From an uncultured Bacteroidales bacterium (GTDB lineage: Bacteria > Bacteroidota > Bacteroidia > Bacteroidales > UBA932): a stretch of 21,089 nt of DNA. The stretch lies in assembly GCA_946616385.1 (NCBI GenBank), contig CAMOIZ010000007.1:1-21089 (forward strand), given 5' to 3'. Positions 7,500-15,226 of the stretch are shown piece by piece. Both the position numbers and the translations under genes were made by a program. The notes under the pieces are model-generated. The model worked only from the letters and a program-made list of their open reading frames with translations. It did no database searches and was not told where the DNA came from. How positions within the stretch are numbered: the stretch's first letter is position 1; every line of letters starts with the position of its first letter.

Positions 7500-8953
7500 T
7501 GAACTGGAAGACTATAAGCAGAAATGTCGGCTACGCGCTGCTGGTCAGCGCGTTGTTCATGCTGCTGGCTCTTCTGCTTGCCATAATCGGAAAGGAAGAT
7601 TCCGTAATTGCACCTCTTTCCATCAGCTTTCTGCTGACCTTCATTTTCGGTATATTCCCATTTATTTTCGTAAGGAAGACCGCTGCGATCACGATGCGGG
7701 AAGGTTATGTGATCATCGTCGTATCGTGGTTGCTTTCCTTCGTTTTCGGAATGTTGCCGTATCTGTTGTGGGGCGGTCCGTTCACTGTCATAAATGCCTG
7801 GTTTGAAAGCGTTTCCGGCTACACCACTACCGGGGCCAGCATACTCGAAGATATAGAAGCACTGCCGAAGGCTCTGCTCTTCTGGAGAAGTTCCACCCAC
7901 TTCATCGGCGGCTTGGGAGTAGTGGTGTTCCTGCTTCTGGTCATTCCTTCTTCCAGCCCCATGAGACTGCGGCTCACCAACATGGAATTGTCGTCTCTGT
8001 CGAAAGATACATACAATGTGAGGGCGAACCAGACGGTATACATTTTTACTTCGGTGTATCTGGGCATGAATGTAGTCGCGTTCATCGCCTACATCATTTC
8101 GGGGATGTCGCCCTTCGATGCCATAAACCACGCCTTCAGCGTATGCGCCACGGGAGGTTTCAGCACGAGGAATCTCTCCATAGCGTCTTTTCATTCCCTG
8201 CCGATAACGCTCGTGACGATGTTCTTCATGTATGTGTCGTCGTTGCATTTCGGGATGTTGTATGTGGCGGTGGTCACAAGGTCGTTAAAGCCGCTTAACA
8301 ACGATGTGTTCAAGTTCTACACCGGCACTTTGATCGTAGGAACCTTGATCGTGGCGACCGTTCTCAAGTCGGAGGGAATCATCGAATCGTGGTACTGGGC
8401 CCTCATTGACGGCGGTTTCCAGACTCTCAGCTACGCATCCACTACGGGATTCGGTATAATCGACAACAGCACATGGCCGATTTATCCTGCTCTGCTGATC
8501 ATGATACTGGGCATCCAGTGCGGTATGGCAGGGTCTACTACGGGAGGAGTGAAGTCCGACCGTATCCTGCTCGTAGTCAAGGATGTGATCGTGCACATCA
8601 AGCGTTCGGTCAATCCTTCTACGGTGAACGAGGTACGCATGAACGGCAAGCCGGTCAGCGACAGGGACGTGGAATCCCATGTGCTCTACGTGGCCATGTT
8701 CTTTATAGTTTTCGTGGTGTCCACCCTGTTGTGCCTGGCTTCCGGCGTCGACAATGGAAATGCCATAATGGGCACACTCTGCTGTCTCGACAACGTAGGG
8801 CCCGCAGCCGGCGGCATCGGAACATTTGGCAACTACAATGCCGAGCCCTCCCTTGCCAAATTCTTCTACAGCATAGACATGTTCATGGGCCGCGTGGAGC
8901 TCTATCCCGTGCTCGCAGTCGCATCGCTCATCTTTGCCAGAAAGAAACGTTGA
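7499..8953 (+). CDS. trkH: TrkH/KtrB-family potassium uptake transmembrane subunit
   Basis: A 484-residue inner-membrane protein with the four-fold pore repeat of the Trk/Ktr/HKT superfamily. The four selectivity-filter loops are visible: GYTTTGA (107-113), CATGGFS (216-222), STTGFG (314-319) and DNVGPAAGG (431-439). The GSTTGG stretch (345-350) matches the intramembrane gating loop of the third repeat. Length matches TrkH. The family conducts K+ (or Na+) and normally needs a cytoplasmic TrkA/KtrA nucleotide-binding ring, which is not encoded in this window. The start overlaps the stop of the HAMP-like gene, and the helicase gene begins one base after its stop, so it is the second gene of a compact operon. 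Confidence 0.93.
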   Translation: MNWKTISRNVGYALLVSALFMLLALLLAIIGKEDSVIAPLSISFLLTFIFGIFPFIFVRKTAAITMREGYVIIVVSWLLSFVFGMLPYLLWGGPFTVINAWFESVSGYTTTGASILEDIEALPKALLFWRSSTHFIGGLGVVVFLLLVIPSSSPMRLRLTNMELSSLSKDTYNVRANQTVYIFTSVYLGMNVVAFIAYIISGMSPFDAINHAFSVCATGGFSTRNLSIASFHSLPITLVTMFFMYVSSLHFGMLYVAVVTRSLKPLNNDVFKFYTGTLIVGTLIVATVLKSEGIIESWYWALIDGGFQTLSYASTTGFGIIDNSTWPIYPALLIMILGIQCGMAGSTTGGVKSDRILLVVKDVIVHIKRSVNPSTVNEVRMNGKPVSDRDVESHVLYVAMFFIVFVVSTLLCLASGVDNGNAIMGTLCCLDNVGPAAGGIGTFGNYNAEPSLAKFFYSIDMFMGRVELYPVLAVASLIFARKKR

Positions 8954-8954
8954 G

Positions 8955-10391
8955 ATGGACCGAAGCGACTTCCTCTACAAAGAATTCGTCCGCCGTTTCA
9001 GTTTCGGCCTCACCTCATGCCAGGATGCCCTGATGCATAAAATCGCCTCGTTCCTTACCGGGGACGATGCCGATATTCTCGTGGTGAACGGATATGCCGG
9101 CACGGGAAAGACGACCGCGCTTTCCGTCGTGATCGACGCCCTGGAAGAAATGAAACTCCACACGGTCCTGCTGGCTCCCACCGGCAGGGCGGCCAAGGTC
9201 CTTTCCGGAATGGCCCGGCGTCCGGCTTTTACCATACACAAGCATATCTACCGCCAGAAATCGGTGGGCTCGGACGGATTCGGTCAGTTCTCACTCGCCC
9301 CCAACAAGGCGAAAAATACATTGTTCGTCGTGGACGAAGTGTCGCTGATAGGCATAGACGAAGCCTCTCACCAGAGCTCCACGGCCTTCGGTACCGGGAA
9401 CCTGCTGGAAGATCTGATCGCATTCGTCAGGGCAGGCGTGGACTGCAGGCTGATCATGGTGGGGGATGCCGCCCAGCTGCCACCGGTGGGCCTGGATGCC
9501 AGCCCGGCTCTAAGCCCCGACTATATGGACGGCTTCGGAGGCGTAGAATATGCGGAACTCACCACGGTCGTGCGCCAGGCGCAGGAGTCCGGAATCCTCA
9601 GGAACGCAACCATGCTCAGGGAGATGATCAGGTCGGCGGAGAATGGGGGAGAGAGTTATCAGGGTCTCAAACTTGACGTCCGCGGATGTCCGGATATAGT
9701 GCGGATAAGCGGCGGAGAACTTATCGACACTCTGGCTTCGGTTTACGGCGATTACGGGGAAGACGAAACGATAATCCTCTGCCGTTCCAACAAAAGGGCG
9801 ATACGATACAACCTCGGCGTCCGCGCGCAGGTGCAGTATAAAGAAGAGCGGCTGGTGCGCGGCGACAAGCTGATGATAGTGAAAAACTGCTACCAGTTCG
9901 TGCAGGATGTGGAGGGGATGGACTACATTGCGAACGGAGACATGGCAACGCTGGTGCGGATACGCAATTACGAGGACCGATACGGACTTCATTTCGCGGA
10001 TGCGGTACTTTCGTTCCCCGATTATGACGAGCGCGAGATAAAGGCGAAAGTCTGCCTGGATACCCTCGAAAGCGAGTCGGCTTCCCTGACCTACGAACAG
10101 CAGAACCAACTGTATCAGGGAGTGTCCGCCGACTATGCTTCGCTGTCGACGAAGAAGGCCCGGTACGATGCTGTGAGAGAGGATCCCTACTACAATGCCC
10201 TGCAACTCAAATACGCCGAGGCCATAACCTGCCACAAGTCGCAGGGTGGCCAGTGGGCGTGTGTCTTCATCGACTGCCCGTTCTGGCAGGACGAGCAAAC
10301 CCTCGATGATCTGAAATGGCTTTACACTGCTCTTACACGTGCGGTAGAAAAAGTATATCTGGTTAATTTCAATGACAGGTTTTTCGTATGA
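8955..10391 (+). CDS. RecD-like superfamily 1 DNA helicase / AAA ATPase
   Basis: A 478-residue protein with ordered SF1B helicase motifs: a Q-motif-like LTSCQ near residue 23, Walker A GYAGTGKTT (46-54), motif Ia LLAPTGRAAKVL (72-83), Walker B VVDEVS (125-130), motif III VGDAAQLPPV (169-178), and a C-terminal UvrD_C_2-like part with AITCHKSQGGQW and LYTALTRA. It would unwind DNA using ATP. It lacks the long N-terminal region of RecD2, and no RecB or RecC is nearby, so it is the short Bacteroidota type often labelled RecD-like; its exact role is unknown. The ATG at 8955 follows the trkH stop by one base. An upstream TTG at 8934 would lie inside trkH and is less likely. Its stop overlaps the next start as ATGA. 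Confidence 0.92.
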   Translation: MDRSDFLYKEFVRRFSFGLTSCQDALMHKIASFLTGDDADILVVNGYAGTGKTTALSVVIDALEEMKLHTVLLAPTGRAAKVLSGMARRPAFTIHKHIYRQKSVGSDGFGQFSLAPNKAKNTLFVVDEVSLIGIDEASHQSSTAFGTGNLLEDLIAFVRAGVDCRLIMVGDAAQLPPVGLDASPALSPDYMDGFGGVEYAELTTVVRQAQESGILRNATMLREMIRSAENGGESYQGLKLDVRGCPDIVRISGGELIDTLASVYGDYGEDETIILCRSNKRAIRYNLGVRAQVQYKEERLVRGDKLMIVKNCYQFVQDVEGMDYIANGDMATLVRIRNYEDRYGLHFADAVLSFPDYDEREIKAKVCLDTLESESASLTYEQQNQLYQGVSADYASLSTKKARYDAVREDPYYNALQLKYAEAITCHKSQGGQWACVFIDCPFWQDEQTLDDLKWLYTALTRAVEKVYLVNFNDRFFV

Positions 10392-12151
10392 AACTGCTGC
10401 TTCTGCTACTTTCCTCGATAGTCAATCTTACCTACACATCCGATTCCACGCGTTTCGCTTTCACGCGTGACAATGACCTGTACGTCTGTGAGGCTGGTTC
10501 CAAAGATACCCTGCGTCTCACCCACGACGGATCCGACGTCATCCTGAACGGCTATGCTTCCTGGGTGTACTACGAGGAAATCTTCGGACGGCCTTCCCGT
10601 TACAAGGCATTCTGGTGGAGTCCGGACGGACGCAAGATCGCCTTCTACCGATTCGACCAGACCAAGGTTCCCATGTTCCCCATCTATTCGGCCGTCGGCC
10701 AGGACGGGGTGCTGAACAGGACCCGCTACCCTAAAGTGGGGGAGCCTAACCCTGAAGTCCGCATAGGCATAATCGACCTCGAACGTCCACGGGAAATAGT
10801 CTGGGCGGATTTTGATTCCGGAGACGACCAGTATTTCGGTACGCCGTTCTGGGGAGCCGACAGCAAGGAACTTTTCGTGCAGTGGGAACCCCGTGTGCAG
10901 AATCATCTGAAACTCTTCCGGGTGAACGCTGCCGACGGAGGCAAACAGCTGGTCTATGAAGAAAAATACAAGACGTGGCTGTCGTGGATAGAGGGCATGC
11001 TCTTCGCGAAGGACGGCCTTTACATGGCCAGGGCGTTCGAAACCGGCTGGCAGCAGATTTACTTCCTTTCATACGACGGAAAGACGCTGAAACGGCTTAC
11101 CGACGGCCCCAACTGGAGAATAAGCCTGCGCAGGTACGACGAAAAGAAGGGCGATGTCTACTTTATCGCCCAACGGGATTCCAGAGTGCATGCATCCTTC
11201 TACAAACTGACGAAGAAGGGCAAGATCGTGAGATTATCTCCCGAAGGATACAATGTGGAAAGGGCGTGGTTCTCGAAGGATATGAAAAACGTGTACTGCA
11301 GGCTCTCCAATCTGCGCACCATGCCTTTCGAATGGTCGTCCAGGGCACCCGGCAGCATACGGGAAGAAGAAGATTCCACTCACATGGCCCTGCCAAGGAT
11401 AGTGAGCATCAAGGCGGTCGACGGACAGGACATGTTTGCATCCGTACTGCTTCCCCGGAACTTCGATCCTTCGCGTAAGTATCCGGTGCATTTCGAGATC
11501 TACGGCGGGCCCAATACCGCTTATGTGACAGACCGCTGGAGGTCTCCCGACCAATGGTGGAGCGACAACGGCATAATTCACATCGTTGCCGACGGGCGTG
11601 CCGCCGGGCATACCGGACGCGCCGGCACTGACCTCGTTTTCAATGACCTCACCACCGTTCCCGTGCAGGATTTCGTAACCTGGGCAGAGTGGGCGAAGAG
11701 TCTTCCTTACGTGGATGCCGGGCACATCGGTGTAGAGGGCTTCTCGTTCGGAGGAACCATGACCGCGATGCTGCTGATGCGCCATCCGGAGGTATTCTGC
11801 TGCGGAATTGCCGGGGGAGGAGTTTACGACTGGGTGCTGTACGATTCGCATTACACGGAGCGTTTCATGCTCACTCCGGATCTGAATCCGGACGGATTCG
11901 AAAGGTCCAGGGTGCTTTCTTACGCCGCAGACTTGTCGGACGACGTGCATCTTAAGCTTACCCACGGCACGGGTGACGACAATGTTCACTTCCAGAACAC
12001 CCTCCAGCTTGTGGACGCCCTTCAGCAGGCGGGCCGTCAGTTCGACCTGATGATATATCCCGACGGAATGCACGGGTATCGCGGCAAGCAAGGAGAACAT
12101 TCCCGCGAAGCGGACCATCTTTTCTGGCTGAAACATCTTAAGAATCAATAA
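10388..12151 (+). CDS. Shortened dipeptidyl peptidase IV-like serine peptidase (family S9)
   Basis: A 587-residue protein with an N-terminal beta-propeller (about 15-320, DPPIV_N type) and a C-terminal alpha/beta-hydrolase peptidase domain. The substrate N-terminus-binding pair WVYYEEIFG (E63, E64) is present. So is the full triad: S453 in GFSFGG, D530 in GTGDDNVHF and H562 in PDGMHGY. DPP-IV enzymes remove Xaa-Pro dipeptides from peptide N-termini. The EE pair lies near residue 205 in human DPP4, so roughly 140 N-terminal residues are absent. An in-frame TGA at 10373-10375 rules out an upstream extension. MKLLLLLLSSIV looks like a short signal but has no clear cleavage site, so export is uncertain. 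The ATG overlaps the helicase stop by 4 bp. Confidence 0.9.
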   Translation: MKLLLLLLSSIVNLTYTSDSTRFAFTRDNDLYVCEAGSKDTLRLTHDGSDVILNGYASWVYYEEIFGRPSRYKAFWWSPDGRKIAFYRFDQTKVPMFPIYSAVGQDGVLNRTRYPKVGEPNPEVRIGIIDLERPREIVWADFDSGDDQYFGTPFWGADSKELFVQWEPRVQNHLKLFRVNAADGGKQLVYEEKYKTWLSWIEGMLFAKDGLYMARAFETGWQQIYFLSYDGKTLKRLTDGPNWRISLRRYDEKKGDVYFIAQRDSRVHASFYKLTKKGKIVRLSPEGYNVERAWFSKDMKNVYCRLSNLRTMPFEWSSRAPGSIREEEDSTHMALPRIVSIKAVDGQDMFASVLLPRNFDPSRKYPVHFEIYGGPNTAYVTDRWRSPDQWWSDNGIIHIVADGRAAGHTGRAGTDLVFNDLTTVPVQDFVTWAEWAKSLPYVDAGHIGVEGFSFGGTMTAMLLMRHPEVFCCGIAGGGVYDWVLYDSHYTERFMLTPDLNPDGFERSRVLSYAADLSDDVHLKLTHGTGDDNVHFQNTLQLVDALQQAGRQFDLMIYPDGMHGYRGKQGEHSREADHLFWLKHLKNQ

Positions 12152-12158
12152 TTTTTAC

Positions 12159-12166
12159 TATATTTG
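12159..12166 (+). promoter_or_regulatory. Bacteroidota -7 box for the phosphohexomutase gene
   Basis: TATATTTG, a perfect TAnnTTTG match, ending 18 nt before the ATG at 12185 and starting 7 bp after the DPP-IV stop. It suggests the mutase is also transcribed on its own. It covers the TTG at 12164, arguing against translation from that TTG. Confidence 0.55.
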
Positions 12167-12184
12167 ACGATAAACCGCATAGAT

Positions 12185-13846
12185 ATGGCAGATTATATTT
12201 CAAGGGCCAATGCCTGGCTCACCGGTGACTTCGATCCCGAAACAAAAGGCAAAATCATAGAACTCCGCAATTCCGACCCCGCAGCCTTCGAGGATGCTTT
12301 CTACAAAAATCTCGAATTCGGCACGGGAGGCCTGCGCGGCATAATGGGCGTGGGCACGAACCGCATGAACAAATATACGGTCGGAATGGCCACCCAGGGG
12401 CTTGCGAACTACATCCTGGCTCATTGCGAGGGGGATGACCTGCGCTTCTGCATTTCCTACGACAGCCGCAACAACAGCAAGGAATTCGCCAAGATCACGG
12501 CCGACGTGATGTCTGCCAACGGTATACATGTCTACATTTTCGACAATATACGTCCTACCCCGGAACTCAGCTACGCCATCCGCCTGAAGGGCGCGGTAGC
12601 CGGCGTCATGATCACCGCTTCGCACAACCCGAAGGAATACAACGGATACAAGGTGTTCTGGAGCGACGGCGGGCAGATTACATCTCCCGTCGACAAAGAC
12701 ATCGTCGCCGAAGTCAACAAGATCACCGAGCCTTCGATGGTGAAGTTCTCGGCAGGGGAGCGCTGCGGCAGCATCGATATAATGGGCGCCGACGTCGACG
12801 AGCTGTATCTGCGTGATATCCTTTCACTTGCAATGTCGCCCGAAGCATGCAGGCGCCACAGCGACATCAAGTTCGTATACACTCCTCTTCACGGCTGCGG
12901 CGTGCGCCTCGTGCCTGAATGCCTGAAGCGCCTGGGATTCAAGCATGTCATCCATGTTCCCGACCAGGATGTCAGCGACGGCAATTTCCCGACCGTGGTA
13001 TCTCCCAATCCCGAGGAGCCTGCAGCAATGAAGATGGCCCTCGAAGCGGCCGACCGCGAAGGCGCCGACATCGTGATGGCGACCGATCCCGACGCCGACC
13101 GTCTGGGCATAGCGGTGCGCGACAATGACGGCAAGATGGTGCAGTTCAACGGCAACATGACCGCCACCCTGCTGACTTATTACATCCTTAGCAGGCGCAA
13201 GGAACTCGGCACCCTCGGAGAGGGCAAGTACCTGGTGAAGACCATCGTTACCACCGAATCGATACGCGAACTCGGAGAGAAGTTCGGAGTGCCGTGCTAC
13301 GACGTGCTCACAGGCTTCAAGTACATAGCGGAGGTCGTCAAGCGCAACGAGGCCACGGGCGAGTTCGTCTGCGGCGGTGAGGAAAGCTACGGCTTCAACG
13401 TAGGTCAGTTCGTGCGCGACAAGGACGCCCAGACAGCCTGCATCATGGTGGCGGAGTGCGCCGCCTGGGCTGCGGATCAGGGGCTGAGCATGTATCAGCT
13501 GCTGCAGAAGGTTTATTCAGAGATAGGATACCGCAAGGAGCACATGGTCTACATCGTGCGCAAGGGTATCAGCGGGGCGCAGGAAATCGCCGATATGATG
13601 ACTGCGTTCCGTCAGGATCCTCCCAAGGAGCTTGCGGGAGTGCCGGTCTGCAAGGTCATAGATTATCTCGAGCCCGAAAAGACGGGGCAGCCGAAGAGCA
13701 ATGTGCTGCAGTTCTTCAGCGAGGCGGGAGACGTGGTTTCCGTTCGTCCTTCCGGTACAGAGCCGAAGATCAAGTTCTATTTCGGTGCGAAGGGGCCGGA
13801 CGCAGATGCCAAGATCAAGGCTCTGACGGCGCAATTCGTCAAATAG
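12185..13846 (+). CDS. Phosphoglucomutase/phosphomannomutase family protein
   Basis: A 553-residue alpha-D-phosphohexomutase with all four domain signatures: the phosphoserine loop TASHNPKEYNGYK (S146), the Mg2+ loop DPDADR (D301, D303, D305), the sugar-binding loop GGEESYG (397-403) and the phosphate-binding loop RPSGTEPK (521-528). An early FGTGGLRGIMG matches the first conserved motif of the PgcA-like group. It interconverts hexose 1- and 6-phosphates (glucose or mannose) in the cytoplasm, feeding glycogen, envelope-polysaccharide and nucleotide-sugar synthesis. I preferred the ATG at 12185 to a TTG at 12164, because the TTG lies inside the -7 box. The 3' end overlaps the convergent nth gene by 8 bp. 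Whether glucose or mannose is the main substrate is not resolvable. Confidence 0.95.
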   Translation: MADYISRANAWLTGDFDPETKGKIIELRNSDPAAFEDAFYKNLEFGTGGLRGIMGVGTNRMNKYTVGMATQGLANYILAHCEGDDLRFCISYDSRNNSKEFAKITADVMSANGIHVYIFDNIRPTPELSYAIRLKGAVAGVMITASHNPKEYNGYKVFWSDGGQITSPVDKDIVAEVNKITEPSMVKFSAGERCGSIDIMGADVDELYLRDILSLAMSPEACRRHSDIKFVYTPLHGCGVRLVPECLKRLGFKHVIHVPDQDVSDGNFPTVVSPNPEEPAAMKMALEAADREGADIVMATDPDADRLGIAVRDNDGKMVQFNGNMTATLLTYYILSRRKELGTLGEGKYLVKTIVTTESIRELGEKFGVPCYDVLTGFKYIAEVVKRNEATGEFVCGGEESYGFNVGQFVRDKDAQTACIMVAECAAWAADQGLSMYQLLQKVYSEIGYRKEHMVYIVRKGISGAQEIADMMTAFRQDPPKELAGVPVCKVIDYLEPEKTGQPKSNVLQFFSEAGDVVSVRPSGTEPKIKFYFGAKGPDADAKIKALTAQFVK

Positions 13847-14468
13847 GATAGCTTTTGCAAAATGCGGCGAGGGGACACTCGCTGCATTTTGGTTTCTGGG
13901 ATGTGCAGGTATAGCGCCCGTGGAGAAGAAGCCAGTGGTGGGCTATGGGGCGGATGTCCAGTGGAATGTGGCGTTCGAGGTCGAGTTCGACGGCTCTGGG
14001 AGTGGCGCCGCGGCTCAGTCCCAGGCGGCGGGATACGCGGAACACATGGGTGTCGACCGCTACCACCGGCTCGTTGTAGAGCACGGAAGCCACTACGTTG
14101 GCTGTCTTGCGTCCCGCTCCCGGCAGCTTCATGAGATTGTCTACATCGGAAGGAATCTTCCCTCCGAAATCATCCATCACCTTGCGCGCCATGGCCGCAA
14201 GGTTTTTTGCCTTGTTGTTGGGGTAGGAGACCGATTTGATGAAGGGGTAGATGTCTTCTGCCGTGGCTTTTGAGAGCGCTTCCACCGTAGGATATGCGGC
14301 GAACAGGGCAGGGGTTACGAGATTCACCCTCTTGTCGGTGCACTGTGCGGAAAGTATCACGGACACGAGCAGCTCGTAGTCGCTGCCGAAGTGAAGCTCC
14401 GACTCGGCGACGGGGACGTTGTTCCGGAAATAATCCAGAATCGCGGCATATCTCTGCTCCAGCGTCAT
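13839..14468 (-). CDS. nth: Endonuclease III, DNA glycosylase/AP lyase
   Basis: A 209-residue protein, normal length for Nth. It carries the helix-hairpin-helix LPGAGRKTANVV with the catalytic Lys121, the catalytic Asp139 in VDTHVFR, and a C-terminal [4Fe-4S] loop C-x6-C-x2-C-x5-C (CTSQKPKCSECPLAAFC). It excises oxidised pyrimidines in base-excision repair and cleaves the abasic site. The ATG overlaps the ftsE stop by 4 bp, so the two are probably co-transcribed and coupled. The last codons overlap the 3' end of the phosphohexomutase gene on the other strand by 8 bp, and the iron-sulphur codons also form a strong stem-loop. Confidence 0.97.
   Translation of the reverse strand: MTLEQRYAAILDYFRNNVPVAESELHFGSDYELLVSVILSAQCTDKRVNLVTPALFAAYPTVEALSKATAEDIYPFIKSVSYPNNKAKNLAAMARKVMDDFGGKIPSDVDNLMKLPGAGRKTANVVASVLYNEPVVAVDTHVFRVSRRLGLSRGATPRAVELDLERHIPLDIRPIAHHWLLLHGRYTCTSQKPKCSECPLAAFCKSYPI
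13858..13891. terminator. 14-bp stem-loop at the convergent mutase/nth junction, possible bidirectional terminator
   Basis: Left arm 13858-13871 (CAAAATGCGGCGAG) pairs with right arm 13878-13891 (CTCGCTGCATTTTG) around a 6-nt loop: 13 Watson-Crick pairs and one G-U. It starts 11 nt after the mutase stop. The outer stem supplies A and T runs in both directions, but no separate U-tract follows, so intrinsic termination is plausible and not proven. It lies wholly inside the nth codons for CSECPLAAFC. Confidence 0.45.
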
Positions 14469-15133
14469 TGCTCGGTGCAGCTTTCGTCCTGGCAGACGAA
14501 CACCCTGCCGGGATAGCGTTCGACTATGCTCCTGTCGTGGGTGACCATGATCAGAGTGGTCCCGTTTTCCTTGTTGAGTTTGTTCAGAAGCCGGAGTATC
14601 TCCTCGGCGGTTTCTTCGTCGAGATTTCCCGTGGGCTCGTCTGCCAGGATCACTTCCGGACTGTTCAGAAGCGCCCTTGCGATGGCGATGCGCTGCTGCT
14701 CTCCGCCGGAAAGCTGGTGAGGCATCTTGTGGGCTTTGGTGGTCATTCCGACAGCTTCCAGCACCTCGTCGATGCGCGCGTCGGCCGCCTTCCTGTCTTT
14801 CCAGCCGGTAGCTTTCAGGATGAAGTCGAGATTTTCCCAGACGCTGCGGTCCATCAGAAGACGGAAATCCTGGAAAACCACTCCAAGCTTGCGCCGGAGT
14901 TTCGGGATATCGCGCTGGCGCAGCCCTTTGAGCGAAAAGCCGCAGGCTTCGGCCTCTCCCTTCTCGAGGGGATTCTCGGCTGTGACCGTGCGGATTATGG
15001 ACGTCTTGCCGCTTCCTACCTTGCCGAGGATGTAGACAAGGTCGCCGGGTGCGATTTCCATGTTCAGCCCGTGTACGACTACGTTTTCGCCGGCCATGAT
15101 GTCGGCATCGCGGAAGGAGATGAGAGCTTTCAT
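14465..15133 (-). CDS. ftsE: Cell-division ABC transporter ATP-binding protein FtsE
   Basis: A 222-residue ABC ATPase with Walker A GKVGSGKT (37-44), Q-loop Gln88, signature LSGGE (141-145), Walker B VILADEPTGN (161-170) and switch His199. The stretch VVFQDFRLLMDRSVWENL (85-102) is characteristic of FtsE and separates it from LolD-type and other exporters. FtsE works with the membrane protein FtsX to activate peptidoglycan hydrolysis at the division site. No ftsX is adjacent. I chose the ATG at 15133 over a TTG at 15157, because the TTG falls within the TATATTTG box. The stop overlaps the nth ATG as ATGA. Confidence 0.92.
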   Translation of the reverse strand: MKALISFRDADIMAGENVVVHGLNMEIAPGDLVYILGKVGSGKTSIIRTVTAENPLEKGEAEACGFSLKGLRQRDIPKLRRKLGVVFQDFRLLMDRSVWENLDFILKATGWKDRKAADARIDEVLEAVGMTTKAHKMPHQLSGGEQQRIAIARALLNSPEVILADEPTGNLDEETAEEILRLLNKLNKENGTTLIMVTHDRSIVERYPGRVFVCQDESCTEQ

Positions 15134-15154
15134 AAAAAATGCTTCTGTGTACTG

Positions 15155-15162
15155 CAAATATA
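15155..15162 (-). promoter_or_regulatory. Bacteroidota -7 box for ftsE-nth
   Basis: Minus-strand TATATTTG, a perfect match, ending 21 nt before the ftsE ATG. A TTTG lies upstream at 15190-15187 with a 24-nt gap, rather long for a -33 element. Confidence 0.55.
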
Positions 15163-15196
15163 CGTTTTATTTGATTATTTATTGAACAAAAATGAC

Positions 15197-15204
15197 TATA
15201 TTTG
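15197..15204 (+). promoter_or_regulatory. Bacteroidota -7 box for the TPR-barrel(-gyrB) transcript
   Basis: TATATTTG, a perfect match, ending 22 nt before the ATG at 15227. A TTTG at 15170-15173 lies 23 nt upstream, longer than the usual -33 spacing. The two divergent boxes in this gap are 34 bp apart. Confidence 0.55.
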
Positions 15205-15226
15205 AAGATTAGAAAAAAATCAATCT

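Noticed and set aside
7370..8248. 292-codon minus-strand open frame
   Set aside because: Antisense to trkH; its composition (many His, Arg and Gln) is that of a shadow frame, with no domain.
11234..12148. 304-codon minus-strand open frame
   Set aside because: Antisense to the DPP-IV-like peptidase, which has an intact catalytic triad.
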